Shown here: one piece after another, positions 15,735-24,783 of the stretch
Layout: every line of letters begins with the position of its first letter
Position numbering within the stretch: position 1 is the stretch's first letter
Assembly: GCA_947501845.1 (NCBI GenBank)
Contig: CANMXP010000020.1
Coordinates: 1-64,000, forward strand
Direction of reading: 5' to 3'
Source of the DNA: an uncultured Flavobacteriaceae bacterium
Lineage (GTDB): Bacteria > Bacteroidota > Bacteroidia > Flavobacteriales > Flavobacteriaceae
Length of the DNA: 64,000 bases
Position numbers and translations under genes: made by a program
The notes under the pieces: model-generated
The model's database searches: none
What the model was told of the DNA's origin: nothing
The model's input: only the letters and a program-made list of their open reading frames with translations

Positions 15735-16212
15735 TGTATTATTATTTCTTTTAATGTCTTCTTTAGTATTTGTGTCCTGTGACTCTAATCGCATTTTCGA
15801 TGCCTATAAATCGGTTCCTAACAAATGGCATAAAGATTCTATAATTAGTTTTAGAGTCAGTCCTCCAGATTCTACGAATACGTATAATCTATTTGTTAAT
15901 TTGAGAAATACCAACCATTATAAATACAACAACTTGTTTTTAATTGTTGAAATGGGCTTTCCCCATGGTAAAACCATTAAAGATACATTAGAATATAGAA
16001 TGGCCGATCCTAGTGGTAAACTATTAGGCACAGGTCTTACAGATGTTAAGGAGAATAAACTTTGGTATAAAGAGCAGGTTGTTTTTAAAGAAAAAGGAGA
16101 CTATACAGTTAATATACAGCATGCCATGCGAGAAAATGGAAAAGTGAATGGTGTTATAGAGCTGGAAGGTATCACAGATATTGGTTTTAGAATAGAAAAA
16201 CCTCAAAACTAG
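15721..16212 (+). CDS. gldH: Gliding motility lipoprotein GldH
   Basis: GldH is a lipoprotein needed for gliding on surfaces in Flavobacterium. This 163-residue protein has a signal peptide with lipobox VFVSC (Cys20) followed by DSNRIFDAYKSVP, and a beta-rich mature part (YNLFVNLRNTNHYKYNNLFL, ADPSGKLLGTGLTDVKENKL, KGDYTVNIQHAMRENG) ending GITDIGFRIEKPQN. Length and layout match known GldH. It follows ricT with an overlap and precedes the penicillin-binding protein genes. A copy of its last codons is found again downstream of the first of these genes. Confidence 0.93.
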   Translation: MQQNSVLLFLLMSSLVFVSCDSNRIFDAYKSVPNKWHKDSIISFRVSPPDSTNTYNLFVNLRNTNHYKYNNLFLIVEMGFPHGKTIKDTLEYRMADPSGKLLGTGLTDVKENKLWYKEQVVFKEKGDYTVNIQHAMRENGKVNGVIELEGITDIGFRIEKPQN

Positions 16213-16285
16213 TAAAATAGAATTTTCAATAATTCTGAGTTTTCTTAGAATGGTTTCTAGTAAATATTCAGCACTTAAAAGTTAA

Positions 16286-18619
16286 ATGGCAAAAAAAAAG
16301 AAAGAGACAATAGCTCAGGATTTTTCAAAATACATCCGTTGGTTTTGGATGTTATTTGCAGGAGGAATCTTTTTTGTGACTCTTCTTTTTTTACTCGCCT
16401 CATGGGGTGTTTTTGGTAAAATGCCAGATCACACCGTGTTAGAAAATCCTAAAACCCATTTAGCATCCGAAATTATTTCATCTGATGGAAAAACCTTAGG
16501 TAAATTCTATCTAGAGGAGAATAGAACGCCCGTTGTTTATGATGAGTTGTCACAAAATTTAGTAGATGCATTAATTGCGACAGAAGATGCACGGTTTAAA
16601 GAACATTCTGGTATAGATGCAAGAGGGACTTTAAGAGCGTTTTTCTTTTTAGGAAAAAAAGGAGGGGCTAGTACGATTTCCCAACAATTAGCACGTCAAT
16701 TATTTATTGGTATTAGGTCAAAGGGGTGGGATAAATATACTCAAAAGATAAAGGAATGGGTTATCTCTATACGATTAGAACGTCAATACACTAAAGAAGA
16801 AATTATAGCTCAGTACTTTAACATTTATGACTTTTTAAATAATGCCGACGGCATTAGAAGTGCAGCGCGTATTTATTTTAGTAAAGAGCCCAAAGATTTA
16901 GATTTAAAAGAATCAGCTATGCTGGTTGGGATGTTTAAAAACTCAAATTTATTTAATCCAAGGGTACGACCTGAGTTGACAAGGAACAGGCGTAATGTAG
17001 TGTTAGCACAAATGTATAAGTATGGATATATAAGTGAAAAAATTAAGGACTCATTGCAAAAAACAGCATTAGATTTAAATTATTCTCCTGAGTCTCATCG
17101 AGAAGGAACCGCTACATATTTCCGCGAGTATTTACGAGCCTTTATGAAAGGTTGGGTTAAGAAAAACCCAAAACCAGATGGTACAACCTATGACATTAAT
17201 AAAGATGGTTTAAAGATTTATACAACTATAGATTATCGTATGCAACGCTATGCAGAACTAGCTGTACAGCGTCATATGCCTAGATTACAGACTGAGTTTT
17301 TTAATCAAAATACACCTAAACGTAATCCAACAGCCCCATTTTTAGAGCTTTCACCAAAGGAAATAGATGCTTTAATGAAACGTAGTATGAAGAAAGGTGA
17401 ACGTTGGCGAATCTTAAAAGCAGCAGGTAAGTCTGATTATGAGATTGAGGCATCATTTCATAAGCCAACCAAAATGACCGTTTTTAAATGGATAAAAGGA
17501 AAAGCTTCAGAAGTAGATACAATCATGAAACCTATTGATTCTATACGATATTACAAATCCTTTTTAAGAACAGGCATGATGTCTATGGATCCATTAACTG
17601 GTCATGTAAAAGCGTGGGTAGGCGGTATGAATTACCAGCATTTTCAGTACGACATGGTAAAACAGGGCAAACGTCAAGTAGGTTCTACATTTAAGCCTTT
17701 TGTTTATGCAACGGCTATAGATCAGTTGCATTATTCGCCATGCGATAAATTTCCCGACACCCCTTTTTGTATAGAAAAGAATAAATATGGGAACCTAGAA
17801 GAATGGTGCCCTAAAAATGCTAATGGAGATAATGATTATGGAGGTGTCAGAACTTTAAAAAATGCTTTGGCAAGCTCTGTAAATACCATAACAGCAAGAT
17901 TGATCGATAAAGTAGGACCGCAACCTGTTGTAGATTTGGCAAGAAAATTAGGAATTGAATCTGAAATCCCAGTTGTGCCTTCCATTGCTTTAGGCGTTCC
18001 AGAGATAAGTCTTTATGAAATGGTGGGGGCTTATTCTACTTTTGTTAACAAAGGCGTTTATACAAATCCCGTTATGGTTACCACCATTAAAGATAAAAAT
18101 GGCGATGTTTTGTATCAATTTAAACCAGAAACACGAGATGTTTTAAGTGAAGAAACAGCTTATGTTGTGGTGAATCTTCTACAAGGTGTTACAGAAGGTG
18201 GTTCAGGATCAAACTTAAAACATGATCACAGAGCCAACAGAATAGATTATAAAAAAATAATTACAGGCTATCCATATAAATTTAAAAATCCTATAGCAGG
18301 AAAAACTGGGACGACTCAAAACCAAAGTGATGGCTGGTTTATGGGTATGGTGCCTAATTTAGTTACAGGTGTTTGGGTAGGCGCAGATGATAGAGCAGTA
18401 CATTTTTCAAGCGGTAGATACGGACAAGGCGCTTCTATGGCCTTACCTATTTGGGGCTTATATATGAAAAGCTGCTATGCAGATGAGACATTAAATGTTT
18501 CTATGGAACCATTTGAAAAACCAAAGAATCTATCAATAAATGTAGACTGCTCTGATATTTCAGAGATTATTGGTAATGATTCTAGTAATGGTATCCCTGA
18601 AGATTTAGACAAATTTTAA
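16286..18619 (+). CDS. Class A penicillin-binding protein (PBP1A-type), copy 1
   Basis: A bifunctional enzyme that polymerises glycan strands and cross-links peptides. The 777-residue protein has a short basic cytoplasmic tail, a membrane anchor (about 18-40), a GT51 transglycosylase domain (about 60-245) with the catalytic Glu100 in ATEDARFKEH and GGASTISQQLARQ, then a transpeptidase with S467TFK, S531VN and K673TGT. Two positions in the transglycosylase differ from both the family consensus and copy 2: Leu184 where Gly is usual in IYDFxNNADGI, and Arg in place of Lys in QQLAxQ. The active sites are otherwise intact. It is the upstream member of a tandem duplicate pair. Confidence 0.95.
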   Translation: MAKKKKETIAQDFSKYIRWFWMLFAGGIFFVTLLFLLASWGVFGKMPDHTVLENPKTHLASEIISSDGKTLGKFYLEENRTPVVYDELSQNLVDALIATEDARFKEHSGIDARGTLRAFFFLGKKGGASTISQQLARQLFIGIRSKGWDKYTQKIKEWVISIRLERQYTKEEIIAQYFNIYDFLNNADGIRSAARIYFSKEPKDLDLKESAMLVGMFKNSNLFNPRVRPELTRNRRNVVLAQMYKYGYISEKIKDSLQKTALDLNYSPESHREGTATYFREYLRAFMKGWVKKNPKPDGTTYDINKDGLKIYTTIDYRMQRYAELAVQRHMPRLQTEFFNQNTPKRNPTAPFLELSPKEIDALMKRSMKKGERWRILKAAGKSDYEIEASFHKPTKMTVFKWIKGKASEVDTIMKPIDSIRYYKSFLRTGMMSMDPLTGHVKAWVGGMNYQHFQYDMVKQGKRQVGSTFKPFVYATAIDQLHYSPCDKFPDTPFCIEKNKYGNLEEWCPKNANGDNDYGGVRTLKNALASSVNTITARLIDKVGPQPVVDLARKLGIESEIPVVPSIALGVPEISLYEMVGAYSTFVNKGVYTNPVMVTTIKDKNGDVLYQFKPETRDVLSEETAYVVVNLLQGVTEGGSGSNLKHDHRANRIDYKKIITGYPYKFKNPIAGKTGTTQNQSDGWFMGMVPNLVTGVWVGADDRAVHFSSGRYGQGASMALPIWGLYMKSCYADETLNVSMEPFEKPKNLSINVDCSDISEIIGNDSSNGIPEDLDKF

Positions 18620-18647
18620 TAAATTGTGTTCAAAGAATAAAAAAGAT

Positions 18648-18752
18648 ATGTTTGAGCAAAATGAGATAAGATATTATGCTTTGTCGGGTGTTGGTTTTAG
18701 AACAGAGAAACCTCAAAACGAATACATAGAATTATATCCAATAAATATTTAA
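18648..18752 (+). pseudogene. Relic of the gldH 3' end between the two PBP genes
   Basis: Positions 18691-18719 repeat gldH 16181-16209 with two mismatches in 29 bases, encoding VGFRTEKPQN against IGFRIEKPQN. The original stop is lost and the frame runs on to 18752. Further short blocks (ATAGAATT, AAATATT, AAAGTTAAATGGC) line up with the gldH-PBP spacer. A 34-codon frame from an ATG at 18648 spans the relic but is not likely to be a gene. It marks the left edge of the duplicated segment. Confidence 0.8.
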
Positions 18753-18766
18753 TATTATAAAGTTAA

Positions 18767-21097
18767 ATGGCAAAAAAAAAGCAAGAAACAGCAACTCAAG
18801 ATTTTTCAAAATACATCCGTTGGTTTTGGATGTTATTTACAGGAGGCGTACTTTTTGTGATACTTATATTTTTATTCACATCTTTTTTTGGAGATTTACC
18901 AGATCATACTGTATTAGAAAACCCCAAAACACATTTGGCAACTGAAATTATTTCTTCAGATGCAAAAACTTTAGGTAAATTCTATTTAAATGATAATAGA
19001 ACGCCTGTGGGTTACGATGAGTTACCACAAAATTTAATAGATGCATTAATTGCTACAGAAGATGCACGTTTTCATGACCATGCAGGGATAGATGCTAGAG
19101 GGACACTTCGAGCCATTGTTAAATTAGGCTCTGGAGGGGGTGCAAGTACCATATCGCAACAATTGGCAAAACAATTATTTACAGGGGCGGCCTCTCGTAG
19201 TACTTTAGGAAGAATTACTCAAAAAGTAAAAGAGTGGATTATAGCTATTCGTTTAGAACGTCAATATACCAAAGAGGAAATTATTGCTCAATATTTTAAT
19301 ATTTATGATTTTGGTAATAATGCAGATGGCATTCGTAGTGCAGCAGCCATTTATTTTAATAAAGAGCCAGGAGAATTAACCATGAAGGAATCGGCTATGC
19401 TGGTTGGTATGTTTAAAAATTCTTCATTGTATAACCCAAGAAGGAATCCAGTTGGTGTAAAAAATAGACGCAATGTCGTATTATATCAATTGGAAAACTA
19501 CGATTATATAAATGAAGCTGTAAAAGACTCTCTGCAAAAAACAGAATTAGATTTACGTTACACGCCACAATCGCACCGTGATGGTATTGCTACGTATTTT
19601 AGAGGTTATTTGGATGGATTTATGAAAGATTGGATTAAGGAAAATCCAAAACCAGATGGTACAAAGTATAACTTATATAATGATGGTTTAAAAATTTATA
19701 CCACTATAGACTCCCGTATGCAACGCTATGCAGAAGCAGCTGTGCAACAGCACATGCCTAGGTTGCAGGCAGAGTTTTTTAACCAAAATACACCTAAACG
19801 TAATCCAACGGCACCATTTTTAGAGCTTTCACGAAAGGAAATAGATGCTTTAATGAAACGTAGTATGAAGCAAGGAGAACGCTGGAGAATAATGAAAAAA
19901 GCAGGAAAGTCTGATGATGAAATTGAAGCATCGTTTCATAAGCCAACCAAAATGACCGTTTTTAAATGGGAAGAAGGTAAGCCTTCTGAAGTAGATACCA
20001 TTATGAAGCCTTATGATTCTATGCGATACTACAAGTCGTTTTTGAAACCAGGAATGATGTCTATGGACCCATTAACTGGTCATGTAAAAGCGTGGGTAGG
20101 TGGTATGAATTATAGACATTTTCAGTACGATATGGTAAAACAGGGAAAACGTCAAATAGGTTCTACATTTAAACCACTTGTTTATACTGCGGCCATAGAT
20201 CAATTACATTATTCGCCTTGTGATGAATTTCCAGATACGCCTTTTTGTATAGAAAAAGATAAACATGGCAATCCTGAAGAGTGGTGTCCAAAAAACTCTG
20301 GAGGTGAAAATGATTATGGAGGTACTAGAACTTTAAAAAACGCTTTGGCAAATTCTGTAAATACCATTACGGCAAGATTAATTGATAAAGTAGGTCCGCA
20401 ACCAGTTGTCGATTTAGCAAAAAAGTTGGGAATTAAATCCGACATACCTGCAGTGCCTTCAATCGCATTAGGAACGCCCGATATTAGTGTTTATGAAATG
20501 GTAGGGGCGTATGCTGCTTTTGCAAACAAAGGGGTCTATACAAAACCTGTTATGGTTACGACTATTGAAGATAAAAATGGAACTATTTTATATCAATTTA
20601 AACCAGAAACGCGCGATGTTTTAAATGAAGAAACAGCTTATGTCGCAGTGCAACTTATGGAAGGCGTTACACACGGTGGTTCTGGGACAAGGTTAAGGCA
20701 TACTTATGCTGCTAGCAGACCAGATTATAAAGAAATTATAACAGGCTATCCATATGAATTTAAAAATGATATAGCTGGAAAAACTGGAACAACCCAAAAC
20801 CAAAGTGATGGTTGGTTTATGGGTATGGTGCCCAATTTAGTGACTGGTGTTTGGGTAGGTGCAGAAGATAGGGCGGCACATTTTAGGTCTATAACCTATG
20901 GGCAAGGTGCTGCTATGGCTTTACCTATTTGGGGACTATATATGAAAAGCTGTTATGCAGATGAAACATTAAATATATCTAAAGGTGCCTTTGAAAAACC
21001 AGGAAGCTTATCAATAAATGTAGATTGTTCTAAAGTATCAAAAGCCATTGAAGATGATCCGGATGAAGGTATCCCAGAAGATTTAGGAGGGTTTTAG
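18767..21097 (+). CDS. Class A penicillin-binding protein (PBP1A-type), copy 2
   Basis: This 776-residue paralogue follows copy 1 on the same strand and is alike from start to end, including the odd insertion FFNQNTPKRNPTAPFLELS between the domains. It has the anchor at about 18-40, catalytic Glu98 in ATEDARFHDH, consensus GGGASTISQQLAKQ and IYDFGNNADGI in the transglycosylase, and S466TFK, SVN and K672TGT in the transpeptidase. Since it keeps the family consensus where copy 1 departs, it is probably the fully active glycosyltransferase of the pair. A terminator closes the unit about 30 bases after the stop. Confidence 0.96.
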   Translation: MAKKKQETATQDFSKYIRWFWMLFTGGVLFVILIFLFTSFFGDLPDHTVLENPKTHLATEIISSDAKTLGKFYLNDNRTPVGYDELPQNLIDALIATEDARFHDHAGIDARGTLRAIVKLGSGGGASTISQQLAKQLFTGAASRSTLGRITQKVKEWIIAIRLERQYTKEEIIAQYFNIYDFGNNADGIRSAAAIYFNKEPGELTMKESAMLVGMFKNSSLYNPRRNPVGVKNRRNVVLYQLENYDYINEAVKDSLQKTELDLRYTPQSHRDGIATYFRGYLDGFMKDWIKENPKPDGTKYNLYNDGLKIYTTIDSRMQRYAEAAVQQHMPRLQAEFFNQNTPKRNPTAPFLELSRKEIDALMKRSMKQGERWRIMKKAGKSDDEIEASFHKPTKMTVFKWEEGKPSEVDTIMKPYDSMRYYKSFLKPGMMSMDPLTGHVKAWVGGMNYRHFQYDMVKQGKRQIGSTFKPLVYTAAIDQLHYSPCDEFPDTPFCIEKDKHGNPEEWCPKNSGGENDYGGTRTLKNALANSVNTITARLIDKVGPQPVVDLAKKLGIKSDIPAVPSIALGTPDISVYEMVGAYAAFANKGVYTKPVMVTTIEDKNGTILYQFKPETRDVLNEETAYVAVQLMEGVTHGGSGTRLRHTYAASRPDYKEIITGYPYEFKNDIAGKTGTTQNQSDGWFMGMVPNLVTGVWVGAEDRAAHFRSITYGQGAAMALPIWGLYMKSCYADETLNISKGAFEKPGSLSINVDCSKVSKAIEDDPDEGIPEDLGGF

Positions 21098-21124
21098 CAT
21101 CAGAATTCTTAATTATAAATAACA

Positions 21125-21151
21125 AACCATCTGTTTTCAGATGGTTTTTTT
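21125..21151 (+). terminator. Intrinsic terminator after the PBP pair
   Basis: AACCATCTG (21125-21133), loop TTTT, CAGATGGTT (21138-21146) and a T-run. A strong 9-bp stem ending the ricT-gldH-PBP-PBP block. Confidence 0.88.
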
Positions 21152-21274
21152 ATTGTTTTTTTTAAAGTAAGATACTATGTCAATCAGTTAATTTTATTGA
21201 TAAATAACTTATCGTGTAATTATTTTAAAAATAATTCATTTATATGTACATTTATACAGTAAAAATTTAATAAA

Positions 21275-21976
21275 ATGATTAACAAAAAGGTTGCTAATGT
21301 TCAAGATGCTCTTAAAGGCGTATCAGATAACATGACATTGATGCTTGGAGGTTTTGGACTTAGCGGTATTCCAGAAAATGCTATTTCTCAATTAGTAAAG
21401 CTTGGTGTCAAGGGATTGACATGTATCTCTAATAATGCGGGAGTTGATGATTTTGGATTGGGGCTGCTTCTTCAAAAAAAACAAATAAAGAAAATGGTCT
21501 CATCTTATGTGGGAGAGAATGATGAGTTTGAACGCCAAATGCTTTCAGGAGAATTAGATGTTGAGCTTATTCCACAAGGTACTTTAGCAGAGCGTTGTCG
21601 TGCTGCACAAGCTGGTTTTCCTGCGGTATATACACCTGCTGGTTATGGAACTGAAGTAGCAGAAGGTAAGGAGACCAGAGATTTTGATGGAAAAATGTAT
21701 GTGTTAGAGCATGCCTTTAAAGCCGACTTTGCTTTTGTAAAAGCTTGGAAGGGAGATGCAGCGGGCAACTTAATTTTTAAAGGTACTTCTAGAAATTTCA
21801 ATCCGAATATGTGTGGAGCTGCAAAGATAACAGTGGCTGAGGTCGAAGAATTAGTACCCTTAGGTACTTTAGATCCTAATCAAATCCATATTCCTGGAAT
21901 TTTTGTGCAGCGTATTTTTCAAGGAGGCCATTATGAAAAGCGAATTGAACAACGAACGGTGAGGCTAAGAGAATAA
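21275..21976 (+). CDS. scoA: 3-oxoacid CoA-transferase subunit A
   Basis: ScoA with ScoB moves CoA from succinyl-CoA to acetoacetate or related 3-oxoacids, letting the cell use ketone bodies and branched acids. The 233-residue subunit carries [16 protein letters not shown], the family signature near the N-terminus, and [27 protein letters not shown] and [15 protein letters not shown] further on. The length is typical for the alpha subunit of class I CoA transferases. It is followed by two hairpin repeats and then scoB on the same strand. Confidence 0.95.
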   Translation: MINKKVANVQDALKGVSDNMTLMLGGFGLSGIPENAISQLVKLGVKGLTCISNNAGVDDFGLGLLLQKKQIKKMVSSYVGENDEFERQMLSGELDVELIPQGTLAERCRAAQAGFPAVYTPAGYGTEVAEGKETRDFDGKMYVLEHAFKADFAFVKAWKGDAAGNLIFKGTSRNFNPNMCGAAKITVAEVEELVPLGTLDPNQIHIPGIFVQRIFQGGHYEKRIEQRTVRLRE

Positions 21977-21982
21977 GTGCTT

Positions 21983-22047
21983 GTCATTCCTACCTTTACA
22001 GGAATGACAAAAAGAAAAAAATATAAGATTTCCGCCCTCGCGGAAAT
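21983..22047. repeat. Two hairpin repeats in the scoA-scoB spacer
   Basis: First hairpin: GTCATTCCT (21983-21991) with AGGAATGAC (22000-22008), loop ACCTTTAC. Second: ATTTCCGC (22028-22035) with GCGGAAAT (22040-22047), loop CCTC. Both belong in style to the ATTCC/GGAAT repeats of flavobacterial genomes. They fill the gap inside an operon, so the scoB leader carries two stable stems. Confidence 0.7.
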
Positions 22048-22063
22048 GAAAAAAGTATCATGT

Positions 22064-22717
22064 ATGTTAGACAAAACAGGAATTGCAAAGCGTATAGCTA
22101 AAGAAGTAAAAGATGGCTATTATGTAAACCTAGGAATAGGAATACCAACTTTGGTTGCAAACTATGTAAGAAGCGACATAGAAGTAGAATTTCAAAGTGA
22201 AAATGGTGTATTGGGAATGGGGCCATTTCCATTTGAAGGAGAAGAAGATGCCGATATTATAAATGCAGGAAAGCAAACCATAACAACATTGCCAGGGGCG
22301 AGTTTTTTCGATTCTGCTATGAGTTTTTCTATGATACGTGGACAACACGTAGACCTCACTATTTTAGGTGCGATGGAAGTTGCAGAAAATGGTGATATAG
22401 CAAATTGGAAAATTCCAGGTAAAATGGTAAAAGGTATGGGAGGTGCTATGGATTTAGTTGCTAGTGCTGAAAATATTATAGTTGCTATGATGCACACTAA
22501 TAAAAGAGGAGAATCTAAACTTTTAGAGCAATGTTCATTGCCATTAACAGGGGTGGGCTGTGTTAAAAAGATTGTAACTAATATGGCGGTACTTGAGGTA
22601 ACAAGTGAAGGATTTAGGCTTTTAGAACGCGCTCCAGGAGTATCGGTTGAAGCTATTAAAGAAGCTACTAAAGGAAAGTTAATTGTTGAAGGCGATATTC
22701 CAGAAATGAATGTTTAA
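22064..22717 (+). CDS. scoB: 3-oxoacid CoA-transferase subunit B
   Basis: This is the catalytic beta subunit of the CoA-transferase. From the ATG giving MLDKTGIAKRIAKEV it is 217 residues, the normal length. Hallmarks are GYYVNLGIGIPTLVANYV, the SENGVLGMGPFP block with the nucleophilic Glu, GASFFDSAMSF and GGAMDLVASAENIIV. An in-frame GTG at 21977 would add 29 residues, but those codons come from the two hairpin repeats and do not look like protein, so I reject that start. It forms an operon with scoA. Confidence 0.95.
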   Translation: MLDKTGIAKRIAKEVKDGYYVNLGIGIPTLVANYVRSDIEVEFQSENGVLGMGPFPFEGEEDADIINAGKQTITTLPGASFFDSAMSFSMIRGQHVDLTILGAMEVAENGDIANWKIPGKMVKGMGGAMDLVASAENIIVAMMHTNKRGESKLLEQCSLPLTGVGCVKKIVTNMAVLEVTSEGFRLLERAPGVSVEAIKEATKGKLIVEGDIPEMNV

Positions 22718-22845
22718 AAGTTTAAGCACCTATAATAAGGTCGTTAATCAAGTATAACTTTATCATCTTAAAAGAGATGATATAAATTGAAAAAAATGTA
22801 AAAAAGACGAATAAAAATTGATAAATGATTTAGAATCGATGAAAA

Positions 22846-22974
22846 GTGTTAAATAAAAATGCATTTCGTCGATTTTTTATGTTTTTAAACGATTTTATTA
22901 AAAATAAATACCATATTAGCAGTCCCCAAAAAAACCAAATAAATATAGATTTCCCCAAATCTACCATAAATTGA
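22846..22974 (+). CDS. Possible 42-residue protein, first of a pair
   Basis: A GTG-initiated frame gives 42 residues with NKNAFRRFFMFLNDFIKN then a polar second half with SSPQKNQINIDF. It is followed after six bases by another frame of the same length. The gap between scoB and the convergent ABC gene has no larger gene. Composition is protein-like, but there is no recognisable family, so support is weak. The minus-strand frame over the same DNA looks less plausible. Confidence 0.25.
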   Translation: MLNKNAFRRFFMFLNDFIKNKYHISSPQKNQINIDFPKSTIN

Positions 22975-22980
22975 AAACTT

Positions 22981-23109
22981 ATGAAATTTGCAACAAATCT
23001 ACCTGAACAACCTACATTAAATGAAAGTAAATTTAAAGAAACTCTCAAAGAGAATTTACGATTTTTAAGAAGCCTACTGTATTTAACTAAAAAAATATTT
23101 ATGTTATAA
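22981..23109 (+). CDS. Possible 42-residue protein, second of a pair
   Basis: An ATG frame gives MKFATNLPEQPTLNESKF, then KETLKENLRFLRSLLYLTKK, ending IFML. The second half forms a basic amphipathic helix. Its stop overlaps the end of the convergent ABC ATPase gene by six bases. It may be a small membrane-associated peptide. No family is recognised. Confidence 0.3.
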   Translation: MKFATNLPEQPTLNESKFKETLKENLRFLRSLLYLTKKIFML

Positions 23110-24783
23110 CCCTTTAGGGATAGCTTCAATTAATTTCTTAGTATATTCTTTTTTCGGTGCACTATAAATAATATCGGCATCATCAAGTTCTTCTATTTTA
23201 CCTTTATTCATTACCAGTAATTGGTCAGACATATATTTTACCACAGCCAAATCGTGTGAAATAAAAATATAGGTAAAACCAAAATCGTCTTTAAGCTCAT
23301 TTAAAAGATTTAAAACTTGTGCTTGAACCGATATGTCTAATGCTGAAACAGATTCGTCGCATACAATTAATTTGGGCTGTAGTGCAATTGTTCTTGCTAT
23401 GCCAACACGTTGTCTTTGTCCTCCAGAAAATTCATGAGGATAACGATTAAAATAGTCTTCAGATAAGCCAACACGGTTTAAAATATCTATAGCTTTTTCT
23501 TTACGTTCTTTATCAGAATTAAAAACATTATGGACCTTCATCGGTTCTATGATAGCTTCACCAATGGGAATTCTAGGGTTTAGTGATGAATATGGATCCT
23601 GAAAAATTATTTGTATATCTTTTCGAAGCTTCTTAATTTCATAATTGGGCAATCTTGTAATATCTATACCTTTATATAATATCTGTCCTGCCGTTGCTTT
23701 GTCCAGTTGAAGAATGGCATTTCCTAATGTAGATTTACCACAACCAGACTCCCCTACTAAGCCTAATGTTTCACCTTCATATAATTTAAAACTAACATCA
23801 TTTACTGCTTTGAATGATTGCGGTTTAGTAAACCAGCCCGATTTAGAGATATATTCTTTTTCAACATTTATAACTTCTAATAGAGGCGCCTTGCTGTATA
23901 GTTTTTCGTGCTGAAGTTTACGCTGCTCAATAGTTATGATCTCGTTTGAGGTTTTGCTGTTTAAATAATCATCAATAGTAGGTAATGTTTTTAATCGTGT
24001 ATCTAATGAGGGGCGTGAATTAATAAGTGCTTTCGTGTAGACATGTTTTGGTGTTTTGAAAATAGTAGACACACTACCTTGCTCAACAATATCACCTTTA
24101 TACATGACCAGAACCCTATCGGCTATTTCAGAAATTAGAGCCAAATCGTGAGTAATGAAAATAACACTCATTCTTGTATCGACTTGTAATGTTTTTATTA
24201 GTTTGATAATTTCTTTTTGAACAGTAACGTCGAGTGCTGTAGTTGGTTCGTCTGCAATTAAAATATCTGGCTTACAGGCAATAGCCATAGCAATCATAAC
24301 ACGTTGTTTTTGTCCGCCAGAAATCTCATGCGGATAAGAATTAAAGACTCTTTTGGCATCTGGGAGTTTTACTTTTTCGAATAATAAAACAGTTTCTTCC
24401 TTTGTATTTTGTTTGGTAAGCTTAGTGTGTTGTAATAAAATTTCCTGAACTTGTTTTCCACAGGTCATTGAGGGGTTTAAAGAACTCATAGGTTCTTGAA
24501 AAATCATGGCAATTTTTTTTCCACGAATCTTTTGAAATGCTTTTAGTGGAAGTGTGGTTAAATTTTCATTGTTATAACGAATACTTCCAGAAGTAATTTT
24601 TGAAATCTTTTTTGGTAATAAACCCAAAATAGCCAAAGATGATACTGATTTTCCCGAACCAGATTCTCCCACAATACCTAATATTTCATTTTTGTTTAGA
24701 TGGTATGAGATATTATGAATCACTTCATTATTACCAAACGAAATGGAAAGGTCTTTAATACTTAAAATGGTATTGTCCTGCAT
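23104..24783 (-). CDS. Oligopeptide-type ABC transporter, two fused ATPase domains
   Basis: This 559-residue protein joins two ABC ATPase domains of the DppD/DppF (YejF) type that power dipeptide or oligopeptide import. Domain 1 has Walker A GESGSGKS (39-46), signature SGGQKQRV and Walker [14 protein letters not shown]; domain 2 has [20 protein letters not shown] and [13 protein letters not shown]. Each is followed by the oligopeptide-type C-terminal extension (for example [12 protein letters not shown]). The second Walker B has Ser after Glu in place of Pro. No permease or binding protein is adjacent; they must be elsewhere. It is the last gene of a run with the exonuclease and serine hydrolase, with no gap after the exonuclease gene. 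Confidence 0.93.
   Translation of the reverse strand: MQDNTILSIKDLSISFGNNEVIHNISYHLNKNEILGIVGESGSGKSVSSLAILGLLPKKISKITSGSIRYNNENLTTLPLKAFQKIRGKKIAMIFQEPMSSLNPSMTCGKQVQEILLQHTKLTKQNTKEETVLLFEKVKLPDAKRVFNSYPHEISGGQKQRVMIAMAIACKPDILIADEPTTALDVTVQKEIIKLIKTLQVDTRMSVIFITHDLALISEIADRVLVMYKGDIVEQGSVSTIFKTPKHVYTKALINSRPSLDTRLKTLPTIDDYLNSKTSNEIITIEQRKLQHEKLYSKAPLLEVINVEKEYISKSGWFTKPQSFKAVNDVSFKLYEGETLGLVGESGCGKSTLGNAILQLDKATAGQILYKGIDITRLPNYEIKKLRKDIQIIFQDPYSSLNPRIPIGEAIIEPMKVHNVFNSDKERKEKAIDILNRVGLSEDYFNRYPHEFSGGQRQRVGIARTIALQPKLIVCDESVSALDISVQAQVLNLLNELKDDFGFTYIFISHDLAVVKYMSDQLLVMNKGKIEELDDADIIYSAPKKEYTKKLIEAIPKGL

Noticed and set aside
21977-22063. GTG start for scoB adding 29 residues
   Set aside because: The added codons are two palindromic repeats; the family start matches MLDKTGIAKR at 22064.
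22830-23129. A 99-codon minus-strand frame in the scoB-ABC gap
   Set aside because: It is opposite two more plausible small frames, overlaps the end of the ABC gene out of frame and has a low-complexity, hydrophobic composition typical of antisense to AT-rich DNA.
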